Source: Candidatus Arsenophonus lipoptenae
GTDB lineage: Bacteria > Pseudomonadota > Gammaproteobacteria > Enterobacterales > Enterobacteriaceae
NCBI RefSeq assembly: GCF_001534665.1
Contig: NZ_CP013920.1
Span: 124,001 to 188,000, forward strand
Reading direction: 5' to 3'
Length of the DNA: 64,000 bases
Positions 11,141-21,773 of the stretch are shown in pieces. A model generated the notes under the pieces. The model was not told where the DNA came from, did not search any database, and saw only the letters and a list, made by a program, of their open reading frames with translations. Position 1 is the stretch's first letter; each line of letters begins with the position of its first letter. The position numbers and the translations under genes were made by a program.

Positions 11141-12562
11141 TTAATTTTTAATTTTATTAACATAAGGATTATAATCTTCTTTAAATCTAATTTTAATTGG
11201 TGTCCCATTAATTTTTAATTTTTTCCGAAAATAATTTATCAAATAACGTTCGTAAGAATCAGGTAAATCAGTTACCTGCTTGCCATGAATAATCACAATA
11301 AGCGGATTATAACCACCAACATGGGCATATTGCAGTTTTACTTTTCGTCCTCGTATTAATGGTGGATAATGCTCTTCTTCAGCAGCTTTCATAATACGTG
11401 TTAGTAACGCTGTACCAATTTTACGTGTTGCTAATTCATAACTTTCATGAATAGATTTAAATAATTTTTTAATACCACTACCATACAATGCTGAAATAAA
11501 ATGAATATTAATAAAATTAGCAAAACCTAAGCGAAAATTTAATATATTTTTTATTGTTTGACGATTATCCTGTAATAAATTATCCCATTTATTGACTACA
11601 ATTATCACAGATCGCCCAATTTTTAAAATAAAACTTAATAATGATAATTCTTGATTTGAAATACCTTGCATAGCATCAATAACTAGTAAAACAACATTTG
11701 AATTTTTAATTGATTCCAATGTTTTAATTATAGAGAATTTTTCTACAGTTTTATTTACTTTACTACGCTTACGAATACCAGCAGTATCAATTAATATATA
11801 TTCATATTTATTACGTTTCATTGAAATATAAATACTATCTCTAGTAGTACCAGGGATGTCATAAACAACTACTCTGTTTTCACCTAAGATACGATTAATT
11901 AATGTAGATTTACCAACATTAGGACTTCCTACAATAGCTAACTTAATCTGTAATAAGCATGGATTAAAGACTTTTTTTATTCTATTTTTTTCGATCAAGA
12001 TTTTATCTTTTATGGTGTCAACTGTATTAACTTTCTCTTTAAAAAAATTTATATTGTTGAATGATTTTTGTATTGAATAATTCATAGATACTTTTTCAAT
12101 TAATTTGCTAATACCTTTTCCATGAGATGCTGTAATAGGATAAATATTTTTAATGCCTAATTCATAACAATGATTTAATGACAAATTAACATCTAAACCA
12201 TCTATTTTATTAGCTATTAAATAAATATATTTATTAAGACTACGTAGATTTTGCGCTATATTATAATCTATAGGCATTAACTCAGATCGCGCATCAATTA
12301 AAAAAAAAACAATATCAGCTTCCTTGATAGCGACTGTAGTTTGATAAGTGATATTATTTTCTATTCCATTTTTTGAATTATTCATTCCTCCAGTATCTAT
12401 AATAATAAATTCCTGACCTGAGAAATATGCTTTACCATATTTTCTATCCCTGGTTGAACCTGGACAATTAGATACTATTGCATCTCTAGTATGCGTTAAT
12501 AAATTAAATAAAGTAGATTTTCCTACATTTTGTCGGCCGACTAAAGTAATTACAGGTATCAT
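11141..12562 (-). CDS. der: ribosome biogenesis GTPase Der
   Basis: Essential 50S-subunit assembly GTPase with tandem G domains. The first P-loop is GRQNVGKST near residue 9 and the second is GSPNVGKST near residue 211. Each is followed by DTGG or DTAG and an NK[IW]D motif, and a KH-like C-terminal domain follows (GRKVKLQYAHVGGYNP). It has 473 residues against 490 in E. coli. The acidic linker between the G domains is replaced by a Lys/Asn-rich one, and the basic C-terminal tail stops at NPYVNKIKN, about 20 residues early. It is the last gene of the hisS-yfgM-bamB-der run, 103 bases after bamB. Confidence 0.96.
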   Translation of the reverse strand: MIPVITLVGRQNVGKSTLFNLLTHTRDAIVSNCPGSTRDRKYGKAYFSGQEFIIIDTGGMNNSKNGIENNITYQTTVAIKEADIVFFLIDARSELMPIDYNIAQNLRSLNKYIYLIANKIDGLDVNLSLNHCYELGIKNIYPITASHGKGISKLIEKVSMNYSIQKSFNNINFFKEKVNTVDTIKDKILIEKNRIKKVFNPCLLQIKLAIVGSPNVGKSTLINRILGENRVVVYDIPGTTRDSIYISMKRNKYEYILIDTAGIRKRSKVNKTVEKFSIIKTLESIKNSNVVLLVIDAMQGISNQELSLLSFILKIGRSVIIVVNKWDNLLQDNRQTIKNILNFRLGFANFINIHFISALYGSGIKKLFKSIHESYELATRKIGTALLTRIMKAAEEEHYPPLIRGRKVKLQYAHVGGYNPLIVIIHGKQVTDLPDSYERYLINYFRKKLKINGTPIKIRFKEDYNPYVNKIKN

Positions 12563-12665
12563 CTTAAAAATACCCTCTTATGAAAACTAAATTTGCTATT
12601 TTAGCATTACATAAAACAATAATTTTATAGAAACAAAAAATTAACTTTTCTAAAAAATTAATAAA

Positions 12666-13844
12666 TTAACGTTTAATAAGATATAACGTGCCATTTTTAG
12701 ATTGAATTAATAATTTATTATTAGCTATTATAGGATGACTGCGTAATCCAGATTTATCAATTTTATTTTGTGCTACAAAATGACCATCTTTAATACTTAA
12801 CCAATGAATATATCCTTCTGAATCACCAATAACTAAATAGTCATCATAAATAACTGGATCTGTTAAATTACGGTGCAATAAAGCATTCTGTATCCATAAA
12901 ATAATACCATCATTTTTACGCACTGACAGTACACGATCATTTTGATCAACTAAGTAAATATTTTTTTTATCGCCAACAATATCATTTACTGATCCTATTT
13001 CTCGTTTCCAAATAATTTTACTCGAATTGATATCTATCGCAACTAAATCACCATTATATGCAATAGCAAAAATATTATTTCTATTAATATCAATCAATGG
13101 CATAATATTAACATCATGCAACCGATCAATTTCAGTTACACCATGTATTTCAGAAATATATTGTTGCCATATAATTTCACCTTGAGGAAGCATTATAGCA
13201 ACAATTCGACCATTATCACTACCAATAATAGCAACTCCATGAACTATACTTGGTGATGACTTTCCTCTTATTGAAAAAATAGAAGTTTCTAAATTAATAC
13301 TCCATTTAATTTGCCCATTTTGAATATCTAATGCATATAATACTCCATTACTGGTATGTATTAATACTATAGTATTACTAATTATTGGATTCGATAAAAC
13401 CTCTCCATCAACTTCAGTTTTCCACACTACTACACCATTATTCTTATTCAATGCAATTACTTTACCAGTTTCTGTACCCATATAAATATTATTCCCTGAA
13501 ATAGTTAATCCGCTAGAAATTAATGCAGATACATGATTTGTAAATAATCCTACTGTTTTTGACAAATCAATTGACCATAATATTTTACCTGAATCAAAAT
13601 TTATTGCTTTTACTATTCCTTGACGATCTGCTGCATAAACCGCATAATCAGCATAAGTTGGGGCAAGTTTAGAATAATATTCTCCACTTCCTATTCCAAC
13701 AGGAATAGACCATACTATAGATGGATTAAATTGATTCTTAATTTTAGGCAATGAAGATTTCATAATTGAATCTTTTTCCATTGTACATCCAATTAATAAA
13801 TTCATTACTAATAAACTAAATAAGAACTGGTTATTAAATTGCAT
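12666..13844 (-). CDS. bamB: outer membrane protein assembly factor BamB (lipoprotein)
   Basis: Lipoprotein subunit of the BAM complex that inserts beta-barrel proteins into the outer membrane. The 392-residue product has a lipoprotein signal peptide with lipobox LIGC (Cys at about residue 20), followed by PQQ-like beta-propeller repeats (for example GKILWSIDLS, GVVWKTEVDG, GQIKWSINLE, SKIIWKREIG). E. coli BamB is also 392 residues. The ATG is preceded by AGAGGAA. It lies 13 bases after yfgM. Its retention fits the outer-membrane/LPS investment seen in the rest of the window. Confidence 0.95.
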   Translation of the reverse strand: MQFNNQFLFSLLVMNLLIGCTMEKDSIMKSSLPKIKNQFNPSIVWSIPVGIGSGEYYSKLAPTYADYAVYAADRQGIVKAINFDSGKILWSIDLSKTVGLFTNHVSALISSGLTISGNNIYMGTETGKVIALNKNNGVVVWKTEVDGEVLSNPIISNTIVLIHTSNGVLYALDIQNGQIKWSINLETSIFSIRGKSSPSIVHGVAIIGSDNGRIVAIMLPQGEIIWQQYISEIHGVTEIDRLHDVNIMPLIDINRNNIFAIAYNGDLVAIDINSSKIIWKREIGSVNDIVGDKKNIYLVDQNDRVLSVRKNDGIILWIQNALLHRNLTDPVIYDDYLVIGDSEGYIHWLSIKDGHFVAQNKIDKSGLRSHPIIANNKLLIQSKNGTLYLIKR

Positions 13845-13857
13845 TCTAAAGTTCCTC

Positions 13858-14478
13858 TTAGTTTGGTAAATTATTTATTTTCATCTTTAAAATTGTCTGG
13901 AGCATTTTTGCATTACTTGATTCTAATCCTTTAAAATAAGCATTACGAGCATTAATAATATCCCCTTGTTTTAAAAAAAGATCACCACGAATATTTTCAA
14001 CAATTGTATTCCATTCTTTACTATGTACTTTAGTTAAAGTATGAAAAGATTTATCTATTTTATTTAAAGCTAATTGTACACGTGCTAATCTAATATTGAT
14101 CAAATTTTTGAGATCAGCTAATTTAACAATTTCTAATGTCTTTAATAATATTTTTTCTGCACCAAGAATATCATTCTTTTCAACTGCTATTTTTGCTAAT
14201 TTAATATTTAGTAATACAACATAGATATTATCTATATTATTAATATTTTTTTTATCAGATAAAAATGATAATTTTGATGTTGTTTCTAATTGCGAGGAAA
14301 TTTCTTCAAATATTTGAGCACTTTTTTGTAAATCATATTTTTTATATGACTTCCAATAAATTGAACTAATAATACTAAAAACTATTATAACTAATAAGAC
14401 TACTAATATTTTTATATATTTAATAAAAAAATATTTTATAATATATATGTATTTATTTTTATGACTACAAATTTCCAC
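13858..14478 (-). CDS. yfgM: YfgM family inner-membrane protein (periplasmic TPR)
   Basis: Single-pass inner-membrane protein linked in E. coli to the SecYEG translocon and the chaperone PpiD. From the GTG at 14476-14478 it has 206 residues, exactly the E. coli length. It begins MEICSHKNK (E. coli MEIYENEN) and ends KMKINNLPN (E. coli QMKINNLSI). A hydrophobic segment near residues 25-45 is followed by alpha-helical TPR-like repeats. The frame is open to an ATG at 14505 inside hisS, but the strong Shine-Dalgarno at 14483-14490 selects the GTG. It sits between hisS and bamB, as in E. coli. Confidence 0.88.
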   Translation of the reverse strand: MEICSHKNKYIYIIKYFFIKYIKILVVLLVIIVFSIISSIYWKSYKKYDLQKSAQIFEEISSQLETTSKLSFLSDKKNINNIDNIYVVLLNIKLAKIAVEKNDILGAEKILLKTLEIVKLADLKNLINIRLARVQLALNKIDKSFHTLTKVHSKEWNTIVENIRGDLFLKQGDIINARNAYFKGLESSNAKMLQTILKMKINNLPN

Positions 14479-14482
14479 AAAA

Positions 14483-14490
14483 TCTCCTCT
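14483..14490 (-). promoter_or_regulatory. ribosome binding site deciding the yfgM start
   Basis: Read on the minus strand this is AGAGGAGA, the strongest Shine-Dalgarno in the operon. It sits four to five bases before the GTG at 14476-14478. It places the yfgM start at GTG and not at the upstream ATG at 14505, and it removes the apparent overlap with hisS. Confidence 0.8.
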
Positions 14491-15769
14491 AACATAAAAG
14501 TTCATTTAAACGAACAATGATATTCTGTTGAGTAATTTTTTCTTGTTTACCTGTACGTAAATCTTTTATTGTAATTTCACCAGATTTATATTCATTTTCA
14601 CCTAGAATTAAAACAATTTTAGCTTGATATTTATCTGCATGTGATAATTGTTTTTTTAAATTACCACCACCATAGTGAGTTATTATTGTAAAATATGGTA
14701 AATGATCACGAATTATTTCAGCTAAAACTAACATAGACTGTCTACTTACTTTTCCAGAAGTAATCAGATAAACATCAACTATATTATACTCGTCAATAAA
14801 ATATGGATTTATCTGTTTAATCAATAAAACCATACGATCTATTCCAATAGCAAAACCTATAGCTGGAGTAGCTTTACCTCCCAATTGTTCTACTAAATTA
14901 TCATAACGTCCCCCAGCACATACAGTATTTTGAGCACCTAATATATCCGTGATCCATTCAAATACAGTACGATTATAATAATCTAAGCCACGCACCAAAC
15001 GATGATTAATTCTATATTTAATATTTGTTGCATCAAGTAGTTTACATAGGTTAATAAAATGGTATTTAGATTCACTATCAATATAATCAGCAAGTAATGG
15101 GGCATCAATGAGTATTTCTTGTATTTTAGGATTTTTTGTATCAAGGATACGTAATGGATTAGCTAATAACTGATGTAAACTATCTTGATCTAATTCATTT
15201 TCATATTGATGCAAAAAATCCATTAATACACGACAATATTTCTCTCTTGATGATAATGAACCAATTGAATTTATTTCTAATGAAATATATTTAATTATTC
15301 CTAATTCACGAAATAACCGTGCTGTAATATTAATAAGTTCTGCATCAATATCTGGACCAATAAAACCAAAAACTTCTGCACCTAATTGATAAAATTGTCT
15401 ATACCGTCCTTTTTGTGGGCGATCATAACGGAACATTGGCCCTAAATACCACAGTCGTTGTTGCCGTTTTTTATACAAAAACCCATGCTCAATTCCTGAA
15501 CGCACACAACCAGTTGTATTTTCTGGACGTAAAGTTAAACTATTACCACTTCGATCATTAAAAGTATACATCTCTTTTTTCACTACATCAGTAACTTTAC
15601 CTATAGCACGAGAAAACAATGATGTTTGTTCTATTATTGGGGTCCTTATCTCACTAAATCCATAATTAGTAAGAATCTGTTTACATTTATTTTCAATTTT
15701 TTGCCAGAATTTGATATCAGGTGTGAAACAATCATTCATACCACGAATAGATGTGATATTTTTATTCAC
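14489..15769 (-). CDS. hisS: histidyl-tRNA synthetase
   Basis: Class II synthetase charging tRNA-His; 426 residues (E. coli 424). Motif 1 lies around [14 protein letters not shown] and motif 2 is [19 protein letters not shown]. The histidine-specific peptides [15 protein letters not shown] and CAGGRYDNL are intact, and motif 3 is [14 protein letters not shown]. The anticodon-binding domain ends the protein. The start codon is GTG at 15767-15769, preceded by AGAGGAA. It is followed directly by yfgM. Confidence 0.97.
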   Translation of the reverse strand: MNKNITSIRGMNDCFTPDIKFWQKIENKCKQILTNYGFSEIRTPIIEQTSLFSRAIGKVTDVVKKEMYTFNDRSGNSLTLRPENTTGCVRSGIEHGFLYKKRQQRLWYLGPMFRYDRPQKGRYRQFYQLGAEVFGFIGPDIDAELINITARLFRELGIIKYISLEINSIGSLSSREKYCRVLMDFLHQYENELDQDSLHQLLANPLRILDTKNPKIQEILIDAPLLADYIDSESKYHFINLCKLLDATNIKYRINHRLVRGLDYYNRTVFEWITDILGAQNTVCAGGRYDNLVEQLGGKATPAIGFAIGIDRMVLLIKQINPYFIDEYNIVDVYLITSGKVSRQSMLVLAEIIRDHLPYFTIITHYGGGNLKKQLSHADKYQAKIVLILGENEYKSGEITIKDLRTGKQEKITQQNIIVRLNELLC

Positions 15770-15905
15770 AGTATTCCTCTTGATTAAAAATATATAATTA
15801 ATTATATATAAATTAAATAGTTGTATATAATTTAAAAATAAATAGATAGTTAATAAAATTCAATATATATTGATATATATAAAGAGATATATTACAACTA
15901 ATCTA

Positions 15906-17027
15906 TTATTTATTTTTAGTTTTAATATAAATTAGATTGTTTTTATCTAACATTATAGCTTTTGCTCGAATTTTAGCTTCTATTTCATCAATTATATTAG
16001 CATTATTTAAGTGCTCTTTTTGACGTATACCATCTTCATAAAATACACTTCTAGTTCTTATACCAGTTATACCTAATGCAGAATACTTAGCTTCACCAGG
16101 ACCATTAACTACACAACCAATAATTGAAACATCCATTGGAGTAGTAATATCTTTTAATCTTTCTTCTAATACATTAATTGTATTAATAACATCAAATTCT
16201 TGACGTGAACATGTTGGACAAGCAATAAAATTAATACCTCTAGAACGAATACGCAGTGATTTTAAAATATCAAAACCAACTTTTACTTCTTCAATAGGAT
16301 CAGCAGCTAGTGAAATGCGTAATGTATCACCAATCCCTTCAGATAATAATATTCCTATTCCAATAGCAGATTTTACTGCACCTAAACGTGCTCCACCTGC
16401 TTCGGTAATTCCTAAATGTAAAGGTTGATCAATTTTTTTAGAAAGTAAACGATAAGCACATACAGTAAAAAGAACATCTGATGACTTAACACTAATTTTA
16501 AATTGATAAAAATTTAATCTATCTAATATATCAACGTGACGCATAGCTGATTCAACTAAAGCTTCTGGTGTCACCTCACCATATTTTTCTTGAATATTTT
16601 TTTCTAGTGAACCAGCATTAACACCTATTCTGATAGGAATATTTTTATCACGAGCACAAGCAACAACTTGACGAATACGATTTTTGTTACCAATATTACC
16701 TGGATTAATTCGTAAACAATCAGCACCATATTCAGCAACTTTTAGTGCTATACGATAATCAAAATGTATATCAGCAATAATAGGTACATTAACTTGCTTT
16801 TTGATAAGTTTAAATGCTTCAGCTGCATCCATCGTAGGCACGGCAACTCGTACAATATCAACTCCTACTTGTTCTAATAATTTAATCTGCTTTACTGTAG
16901 ATTGTATATCTGTAGTACATGTATTTGTCATTGACTGTATTGTTATTGGGGCTCCATCACCAATAGGAACATGACCTACATAAATTCTTATTGATTTACG
17001 TCTTTTTATAAAAAATTTATGATGCAT
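15906..17027 (-). CDS. ispG: 4-hydroxy-3-methylbut-2-enyl diphosphate synthase (flavodoxin), IspG/GcpE
   Basis: 4Fe-4S enzyme converting MEcPP to HMBPP in the non-mevalonate isoprenoid pathway. About 373 residues (E. coli 372). Cluster ligands are visible in [10 protein letters not shown] (two Cys) and [12 protein letters not shown] (Cys plus the conserved Glu). I choose the ATG at 17025-17027 over the one at 17034-17036. The AAGGA Shine-Dalgarno at 17037-17041 is 9 bases from the first but abuts the second, and [12 protein letters not shown] then aligns with E. coli MHNQAPIQRRKS. It needs an Fe-S assembly system, which is not encoded in this window. Confidence 0.95.
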   Translation of the reverse strand: MHHKFFIKRRKSIRIYVGHVPIGDGAPITIQSMTNTCTTDIQSTVKQIKLLEQVGVDIVRVAVPTMDAAEAFKLIKKQVNVPIIADIHFDYRIALKVAEYGADCLRINPGNIGNKNRIRQVVACARDKNIPIRIGVNAGSLEKNIQEKYGEVTPEALVESAMRHVDILDRLNFYQFKISVKSSDVLFTVCAYRLLSKKIDQPLHLGITEAGGARLGAVKSAIGIGILLSEGIGDTLRISLAADPIEEVKVGFDILKSLRIRSRGINFIACPTCSRQEFDVINTINVLEERLKDITTPMDVSIIGCVVNGPGEAKYSALGITGIRTRSVFYEDGIRQKEHLNNANIIDEIEAKIRAKAIMLDKNNLIYIKTKNK

Positions 17028-17036
17028 AATTATCAT

Positions 17037-17041
17037 TCCTT
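17037..17041 (-). promoter_or_regulatory. ribosome binding site deciding the ispG start
   Basis: Minus-strand AAGGA. It touches the ATG at 17034-17036 but is 9 bases from the ATG at 17025-17027, so the second ATG is the likely start. Confidence 0.65.
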
Positions 17042-17425
17042 AATATAAATATTGAATAATTTATGCTATTTTTATTACTAAAACTAGTAAATATAATTAA
17101 AATTAATAAAAAAATTATTTATTCATTTAAAGTTCAGTGCTTATTATTTTTAATAGAAATATTTTTAATATTATGAAGATAATTTGAACAAAGATGGATT
17201 GAATTTAATAAAATATTCCAAATCAACAGTATTTATTACATTAGGATAAGTAATAAATTTTAACAGACATTTTTGTATTTTAAAATTTAATCGCTAATAT
17301 ACAAGTATTTATGATAAAATAATTTCACTACAAATAGATTTTTTATTTTACGTAATATTTTAAATATTACCAGATATTAAATAATATTTTTTAAACTTTA
17401 TCCAAATTAGATAAGTAGTATTTAC

Positions 17426-17453
17426 TATAGTATTTAATCTATAGTATTTAATC
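17426..17453. repeat. 14-bp perfect tandem duplication
   Basis: TATAGTATTTAATC occurs twice head to tail, at 17426-17439 and 17440-17453. The second copy runs into the left arm of the hairpin at 17450-17482. A replication-slippage origin is likely. Confidence 0.85.
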
Positions 17454-17482
17454 AAAATATGCTTATCAAGCATATTTTGATT
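17450..17482. repeat. inverted repeat, 15-bp perfect arms
   Basis: AATCAAAATATGCTT (17450-17464) pairs perfectly with 17468-17482 across the 3-base loop ATC. No long T run follows on either strand, so it is at best a weak terminator for rodZ on the minus strand. Confidence 0.7.
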
Positions 17483-17511
17483 CTATTCAATTATATTAAA
17501 ACATTTTGAAT

Positions 17512-17543
17512 ATCACTTCATACTGTAATCACTTCATACTGTA
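17512..17543. repeat. 16-bp perfect tandem duplication
   Basis: ATCACTTCATACTGTA occurs twice head to tail, at 17512-17527 and 17528-17543. It lies just downstream of the truncated rodZ. There are only two copies and no spacer, so it is not a CRISPR repeat. Confidence 0.85.
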
Positions 17544-17595
17544 TTCATCTTTACTTTCTTTATTATAGATATTTATATGGACTTTAAATAATTTT

Positions 17596-18111
17596 TTAAA
17601 ATATATACAATCTTTCTATAAAAGATAGAACCGAGTTATCTAAAACTTTAGCAATATCAGATGAACCTTGTTTAGCCATAGTAGTAATCTCTTGTTTTTG
17701 TATTTTATAACCCTGCCACCACCATATTCCGATCATTGTAATAAAAATAATAATAATTAACCAAGTAAATTTCATTAACCAACCTTCTCTTCTTTTATAT
17801 ATTTTACCTAAATAATAACTATGCATCTGAGAAACCACGGATGTTTTTACTGGCGTACACTTATTTAATAATTCAATAATCTCATTTTCTGGAATTTTAA
17901 CTAATTTTGCATAAGAACGTATATAACCGCGAAAAAAAGTTGGATCAACATTATGTGAATTGCTATCTTCTTCTATCTGGCGGACAGTGTATACTTTTAA
18001 ACAAAGTCGTTCAGCAACGATTTCACGAGACAAACCAAGTATTTCTCGTGCTTGTAATAATCGTTGACCAACAGTTATTTCTATTTTTTCTGATTTATGG
18101 TTACTGTTCAT
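17596..18111 (-). CDS. rodZ: RodZ, truncated to cytoplasmic and membrane parts
   Basis: RodZ links MreB filaments to the cell-wall elongation machinery. The 171 residues cover the N-terminal helix-turn-helix domain (about 13-80, with AERLCLKVYTVRQIEED and TFFRGYIRSYAKLVKIPE) and the juxtamembrane basic stretch YKRREGWLMKFTW. A single transmembrane helix follows at about 113-134, then EITTMAKQGSSDIA. E. coli RodZ has 337 residues and continues with a Pro/Thr-rich linker and a periplasmic domain, both absent here. The MreB-binding and membrane parts remain, so it may still work. It is not an obvious pseudogene because the frame is intact. Confidence 0.9.
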   Translation of the reverse strand: MNSNHKSEKIEITVGQRLLQAREILGLSREIVAERLCLKVYTVRQIEEDSNSHNVDPTFFRGYIRSYAKLVKIPENEIIELLNKCTPVKTSVVSQMHSYYLGKIYKRREGWLMKFTWLIIIIFITMIGIWWWQGYKIQKQEITTMAKQGSSDIAKVLDNSVLSFIERLYIF

Positions 18112-18357
18112 TACTGAAAATATTAATCTTTTAAATTTTAAAAAAATTCTCTAAGTATTATTTTCTATTTTAGCGTTAATTAAACTTTTAAATTCAAATA
18201 TCGAAAATATAGTAACATAATTTATAATTAAAATAACAAATAAAAAATATTTACATTATTTATAAATACTGTTTGAAGATATTAGTCATAATTTTAAAAA
18301 ATAAATGATTTTTAAAGTTATAAGCATATATTTTAATGGCTATATATTTGGCGCTAT

Positions 18358-19470
18358 TTAAAGTTCTTTAACTATTATTGAATTAGGTATTGATTTTTTT
18401 AAAACCATCCTTGTTTTATTAACAACATAACCAGATAATTGACCACAAGCAGCATTAATATCATCACCTCTAGTTTTACGTATAATAGTTGTAAAACCAT
18501 ATTTCATTAGTATCTTTGCAAAATTATAAATACACTCATTAGAACTACATTTATACAAAGACCCTGGAAATGAATTCCATGGAATTAAATTAATTTTACT
18601 AGGTGTATCACTGAGACATTGAGCTAATTGATGTGCATGATGAATATTATCATTTATACCATGTAACATAACATATTCAATAGTAACACGTCCATGATTA
18701 GCTTTAGATTTTATCAAATAACGACGAGCACTAGCTAGTATAGCTTCAATATTGTATTTTTTATTTATTGGTATAATTTTATTACGTATTCTATCAGTTG
18801 GAGCATGTAAAGAAATAGCTAAGGATACATCAAGCATATCTCCTAATTTATCAAGTGCAGGTACAATACCTGAAGTAGATAAAGTAACTCTTCGTTTCGA
18901 TAAACCAAATCCAAAATCATCCATAATAATTTTAATAGCTGGAATGACATTCCTTAAATTTAATAATGGTTCTCCCATACCCATCATAACAATATTAGTA
19001 ATTGGGCGCCTATTTTTATAATTCAAATCACAAGATCTAAGAATTTTAGCAGCTAACCATACTTGACCTATAATTTCTGAAACTCGTAAATTACGATTAA
19101 ATCCTTGTTTTCCAGTTAAACAAAAATTGCATCTCAAAGAACAACCTACTTGAGATGAAATACAAAGAGTCCCTCTATTATTTTCAGGAATATAAACTGT
19201 TTCTACTTGTTGGCTACCTACTATGATTGACCATTTTATGGTACCATCAAGAGAATGTTGTTCTTGTGCAATTTTAGGTGCTAAAATTTCAGCAACTAGT
19301 TTTAATTTATTCCTAACAACTTTATTTATATTAGTCATTAAATCAAAATTATCACAAAAATAATGATAAATCCATTTCATTATTTGATCGGCTACAAATG
19401 ATCTTTCTCCTATGTCATATAAAAAATTACGCATTTGATTACGATCTATATCCATTAAATTAATTTTCAT
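18358..19470 (-). CDS. rlmN: dual-specificity 23S rRNA/tRNA adenine-C2 methyltransferase RlmN
   Basis: Radical-SAM enzyme that makes m2A2503 in 23S rRNA and m2A37 in some tRNAs. It has 370 residues (E. coli 384). The 4Fe-4S/SAM motif CSLRCNFC is present with the adjacent [11 protein letters not shown]. The acceptor/catalytic Cys region appears as [12 protein letters not shown]. The N terminus is a little shorter than in E. coli. It heads the rlmN-rodZ-ispG-hisS-yfgM-bamB-der block, all on the minus strand. Confidence 0.96.
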   Translation of the reverse strand: MKINLMDIDRNQMRNFLYDIGERSFVADQIMKWIYHYFCDNFDLMTNINKVVRNKLKLVAEILAPKIAQEQHSLDGTIKWSIIVGSQQVETVYIPENNRGTLCISSQVGCSLRCNFCLTGKQGFNRNLRVSEIIGQVWLAAKILRSCDLNYKNRRPITNIVMMGMGEPLLNLRNVIPAIKIIMDDFGFGLSKRRVTLSTSGIVPALDKLGDMLDVSLAISLHAPTDRIRNKIIPINKKYNIEAILASARRYLIKSKANHGRVTIEYVMLHGINDNIHHAHQLAQCLSDTPSKINLIPWNSFPGSLYKCSSNECIYNFAKILMKYGFTTIIRKTRGDDINAACGQLSGYVVNKTRMVLKKSIPNSIIVKEL

Positions 19471-20627
19471 TGTTTTATTTTTAATATTACTAAAAATTAT
19501 AACGATAATAATGATTGTTTTTATTCCGTATTATTATGTAATTATGTGCTCTTTTAATCATATTAACATCTATTATATTAATATAAATAAATATATTCAT
19601 TACGAGTAAATTATATTTATTTACTATTTAAAAATAAAACTAAATGAACCATGATTGTATTTGATGTAATCTTATTTTCGCATAATTAGCAATATAGAGC
19701 ATCTGATAAATGCCTTATTTAAATTTATATCTCTAATTAAATTAGATAACGTTAACACGTCTTTTTCTGTTAACATTTATAATATAATAAATACTAGAAT
19801 TATAAATATAAATAATTTAGTGAGGAAATATTTATTTTTATATTCTAACTATTTTTTATTCTAGATAAAAATTTTTACCTATCCAATGCTTAAATAAATA
19901 ATTTTAACAGCAATAACTAAGAATCTTAGTTTCTTCTCAAAACGACCATAAATTTCACTAATTATATTTTTCAACTGCATTTAGCTCAATAATAAATAAC
20001 ATAAATTGTATTTTTACTAGGTATTTGCTTACTTTGTATATAAATTATTTTTATTAAAAATTTTAGTCTTTTATTTATTATCTGTGATAATTTAGATAAT
20101 AATTTTAAATATAATATTTATTATATCAATTTAATAGTTTTATTCAAAATATTTAATTAAATTTAATTTTAAACATTAAACAATAACTGAAATTAAGCAA
20201 TTATAAACAATATCAAAAAATAAATAATTATAATTTTATATATTTTAAAACTAAAATTATTAAATAAAATTTGATAAATAATTAATTTTATAGTTAATAT
20301 AATCTAATTTTTCTTAGTATATTTATTTTATAATATTTATAGATTAATTTACTTGATTATAAACTATTAATAATATTCATAAAATGTTTACTTTGCTTTT
20401 ATAGCAAAAAATATTGATATATTGGAATATATACAAGTATTTTTTAAATATCTGTTGTAATAATACTACGTAATTAATTATATAGATAATATCTTATAAA
20501 TTTATAAAATACTATAATTTTTTATTAAATATACTTAGTGAAATAAAATATAAATTTAAATAATTTAAATTAGATAAATATATTGAAATAATAATTTTTT
20601 TATTATTTGTGACATAACCATAATAAT
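19471..20627. other. long spacer rlmN-iscS, gene-loss site
   Basis: 1157 A/T-rich bases where E. coli has ndk, pbpC, sseA, pepB and the iscUA-hscBA-fdx genes. I find no stretch that reads as IscU, IscA, ferredoxin or Ndk in any frame. A 33-codon minus-strand frame at 19879-19980 (MQLKNIISEIYGRFEKKL...) has no match that I know. A small hairpin (GTTAACA/TGTTAAC) lies near 19749-19772. The region is best read as an eroded deletion scar that holds the rlmN promoter. Confidence 0.5.
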
Positions 20628-21773
20628 TTATCTCAAATGAGCTATTTTATTATTAATCAATTGAATAGTATAATCAATTTCTTCTTCTGTAGTATACCTG
20701 CCAATAGAAAATCTAATTGAACTATATGCTAGATCATCATTGACTCCTATAGCTTTTAACACATAAGATGGCTCAAGATATGATGCAGTACATGCCGAAC
20801 CTGATGAAACAGCTAAATCTTTTAGAGCCATAATTAATGATTCACCGTTTACGTAATTAAAACTGACATTTAGAAGATGAGGGGCGCTATTTACTAAATC
20901 ACCATTAAGATAAACTTCTTCAATATTTTGAATACCATTCCATAAACGTTCACGTAAATTACTTAGTTTTTTAGATTCTACTTCCATTTCTAATTTAGCA
21001 ATTTTATAGGCTTCTCCCATTCCTACAATTTGATGTACGGGCAATGTTCCTGAACGCATACCTCTTTCGTGACCACCTCCGTGTTGTTGAGCTATCAATT
21101 GAACACGAGGACTATTACGCACATAGAGTGCTCCAATACCCATTGGTCCGTATAATTTATGTGCTGAAAAAGACATTAAATCAACTTTTAATTTTTCTAA
21201 ATCAATCGGTAATTTACCGACTGATTGTGTTGCATCAACATGAAATATAATGTCATTATTACGACATATTTCACCTATAGACGAAATATTTTGAATAATT
21301 CCAATTTCATTATTAACATGCATTATAGAAATTAAAATTGTATTAATACGTATAGCCGATTTAATATCATGCAAATCAATAATACCATTACTTTTAGGAG
21401 AAATATAAGTAACTTCAAATCCTTCATTTTCAAGTTGCTGGCAAGTAGCTAAAACTGCTTTATGTTCTGTTTTACTAGTAATGATATGATTACCTTTTTT
21501 TTTATAAAAATTAACAACACCTTTAATAGCTAAATTATCTGATTCAGTAGCTCCTGAAGTAAAAATAATTTCACTTGGATTTGCATTAATCAAATCAGCA
21601 ATATGATTACGAGCAATATCAACAGCTTCTTCAGCCTGCCAACCAAAATAATGAGATAAGGATGAAGGATTACCAAAATTACCATCTATAGTCATATACT
21701 GCATCATTTTTTTAGCAACACGAAAATCAACTGGAGTAGTAGCTGAATAATCTAAATAAATTGGTAATCTCAT
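20628..21773 (-). CDS. iscS: cysteine desulfurase IscS, lacking the C-terminal tail
   Basis: PLP enzyme that releases sulfur from cysteine as a protein persulfide. It serves Fe-S cluster assembly and tRNA thiolation. The 381 residues align without gaps to residues 1-381 of E. coli IscS (404). The PLP lysine K206 (SFSAHKLYG) and persulfide C328 ([14 protein letters not shown]) are conserved. The protein stops with TAA right after KIAHLR, so the last 23 residues (E. coli ...WEMYKQGVDLNSIEWAHH) are missing. The tail contributes to IscU docking in E. coli. No iscR, iscU, iscA, hscBA or fdx is adjacent. A role in tRNA sulfur transfer, or supply of another Fe-S scaffold, is likely. Confidence 0.95.
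   Translation of the reverse strand: MRLPIYLDYSATTPVDFRVAKKMMQYMTIDGNFGNPSSLSHYFGWQAEEAVDIARNHIADLINANPSEIIFTSGATESDNLAIKGVVNFYKKKGNHIITSKTEHKAVLATCQQLENEGFEVTYISPKSNGIIDLHDIKSAIRINTILISIMHVNNEIGIIQNISSIGEICRNNDIIFHVDATQSVGKLPIDLEKLKVDLMSFSAHKLYGPMGIGALYVRNSPRVQLIAQQHGGGHERGMRSGTLPVHQIVGMGEAYKIAKLEMEVESKKLSNLRERLWNGIQNIEEVYLNGDLVNSAPHLLNVSFNYVNGESLIMALKDLAVSSGSACTASYLEPSYVLKAIGVNDDLAYSSIRFSIGRYTTEEEIDYTIQLINNKIAHLR

Larger units (their letters stand above)
17042..17595. other. spacer ispG-rodZ with local duplications
   Basis: This spacer replaces what in E. coli is the C-terminal half of rodZ and the short rodZ-ispG gap. I find no residual coding sense for the RodZ periplasmic domain. It holds a 14-bp tandem duplication (17426-17453), a 15-bp-arm hairpin (17450-17482) and a 16-bp tandem duplication (17512-17543). 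Confidence 0.5.

Noticed and set aside
17426-17543. Short repeats considered as a CRISPR array or phage attachment site
   Set aside because: Only two adjacent copies of each unit without spacers, and no cas, integrase or tRNA gene nearby; slippage duplications explain them.
19879-19980. 33-codon minus-strand frame (MQLKNIISEIYGRFEKKL...) in the rlmN-iscS spacer
   Set aside because: Too short, no convincing ribosome binding site, an in-frame stop just upstream and no family match known to me; a chance frame or a tiny remnant cannot be told apart.
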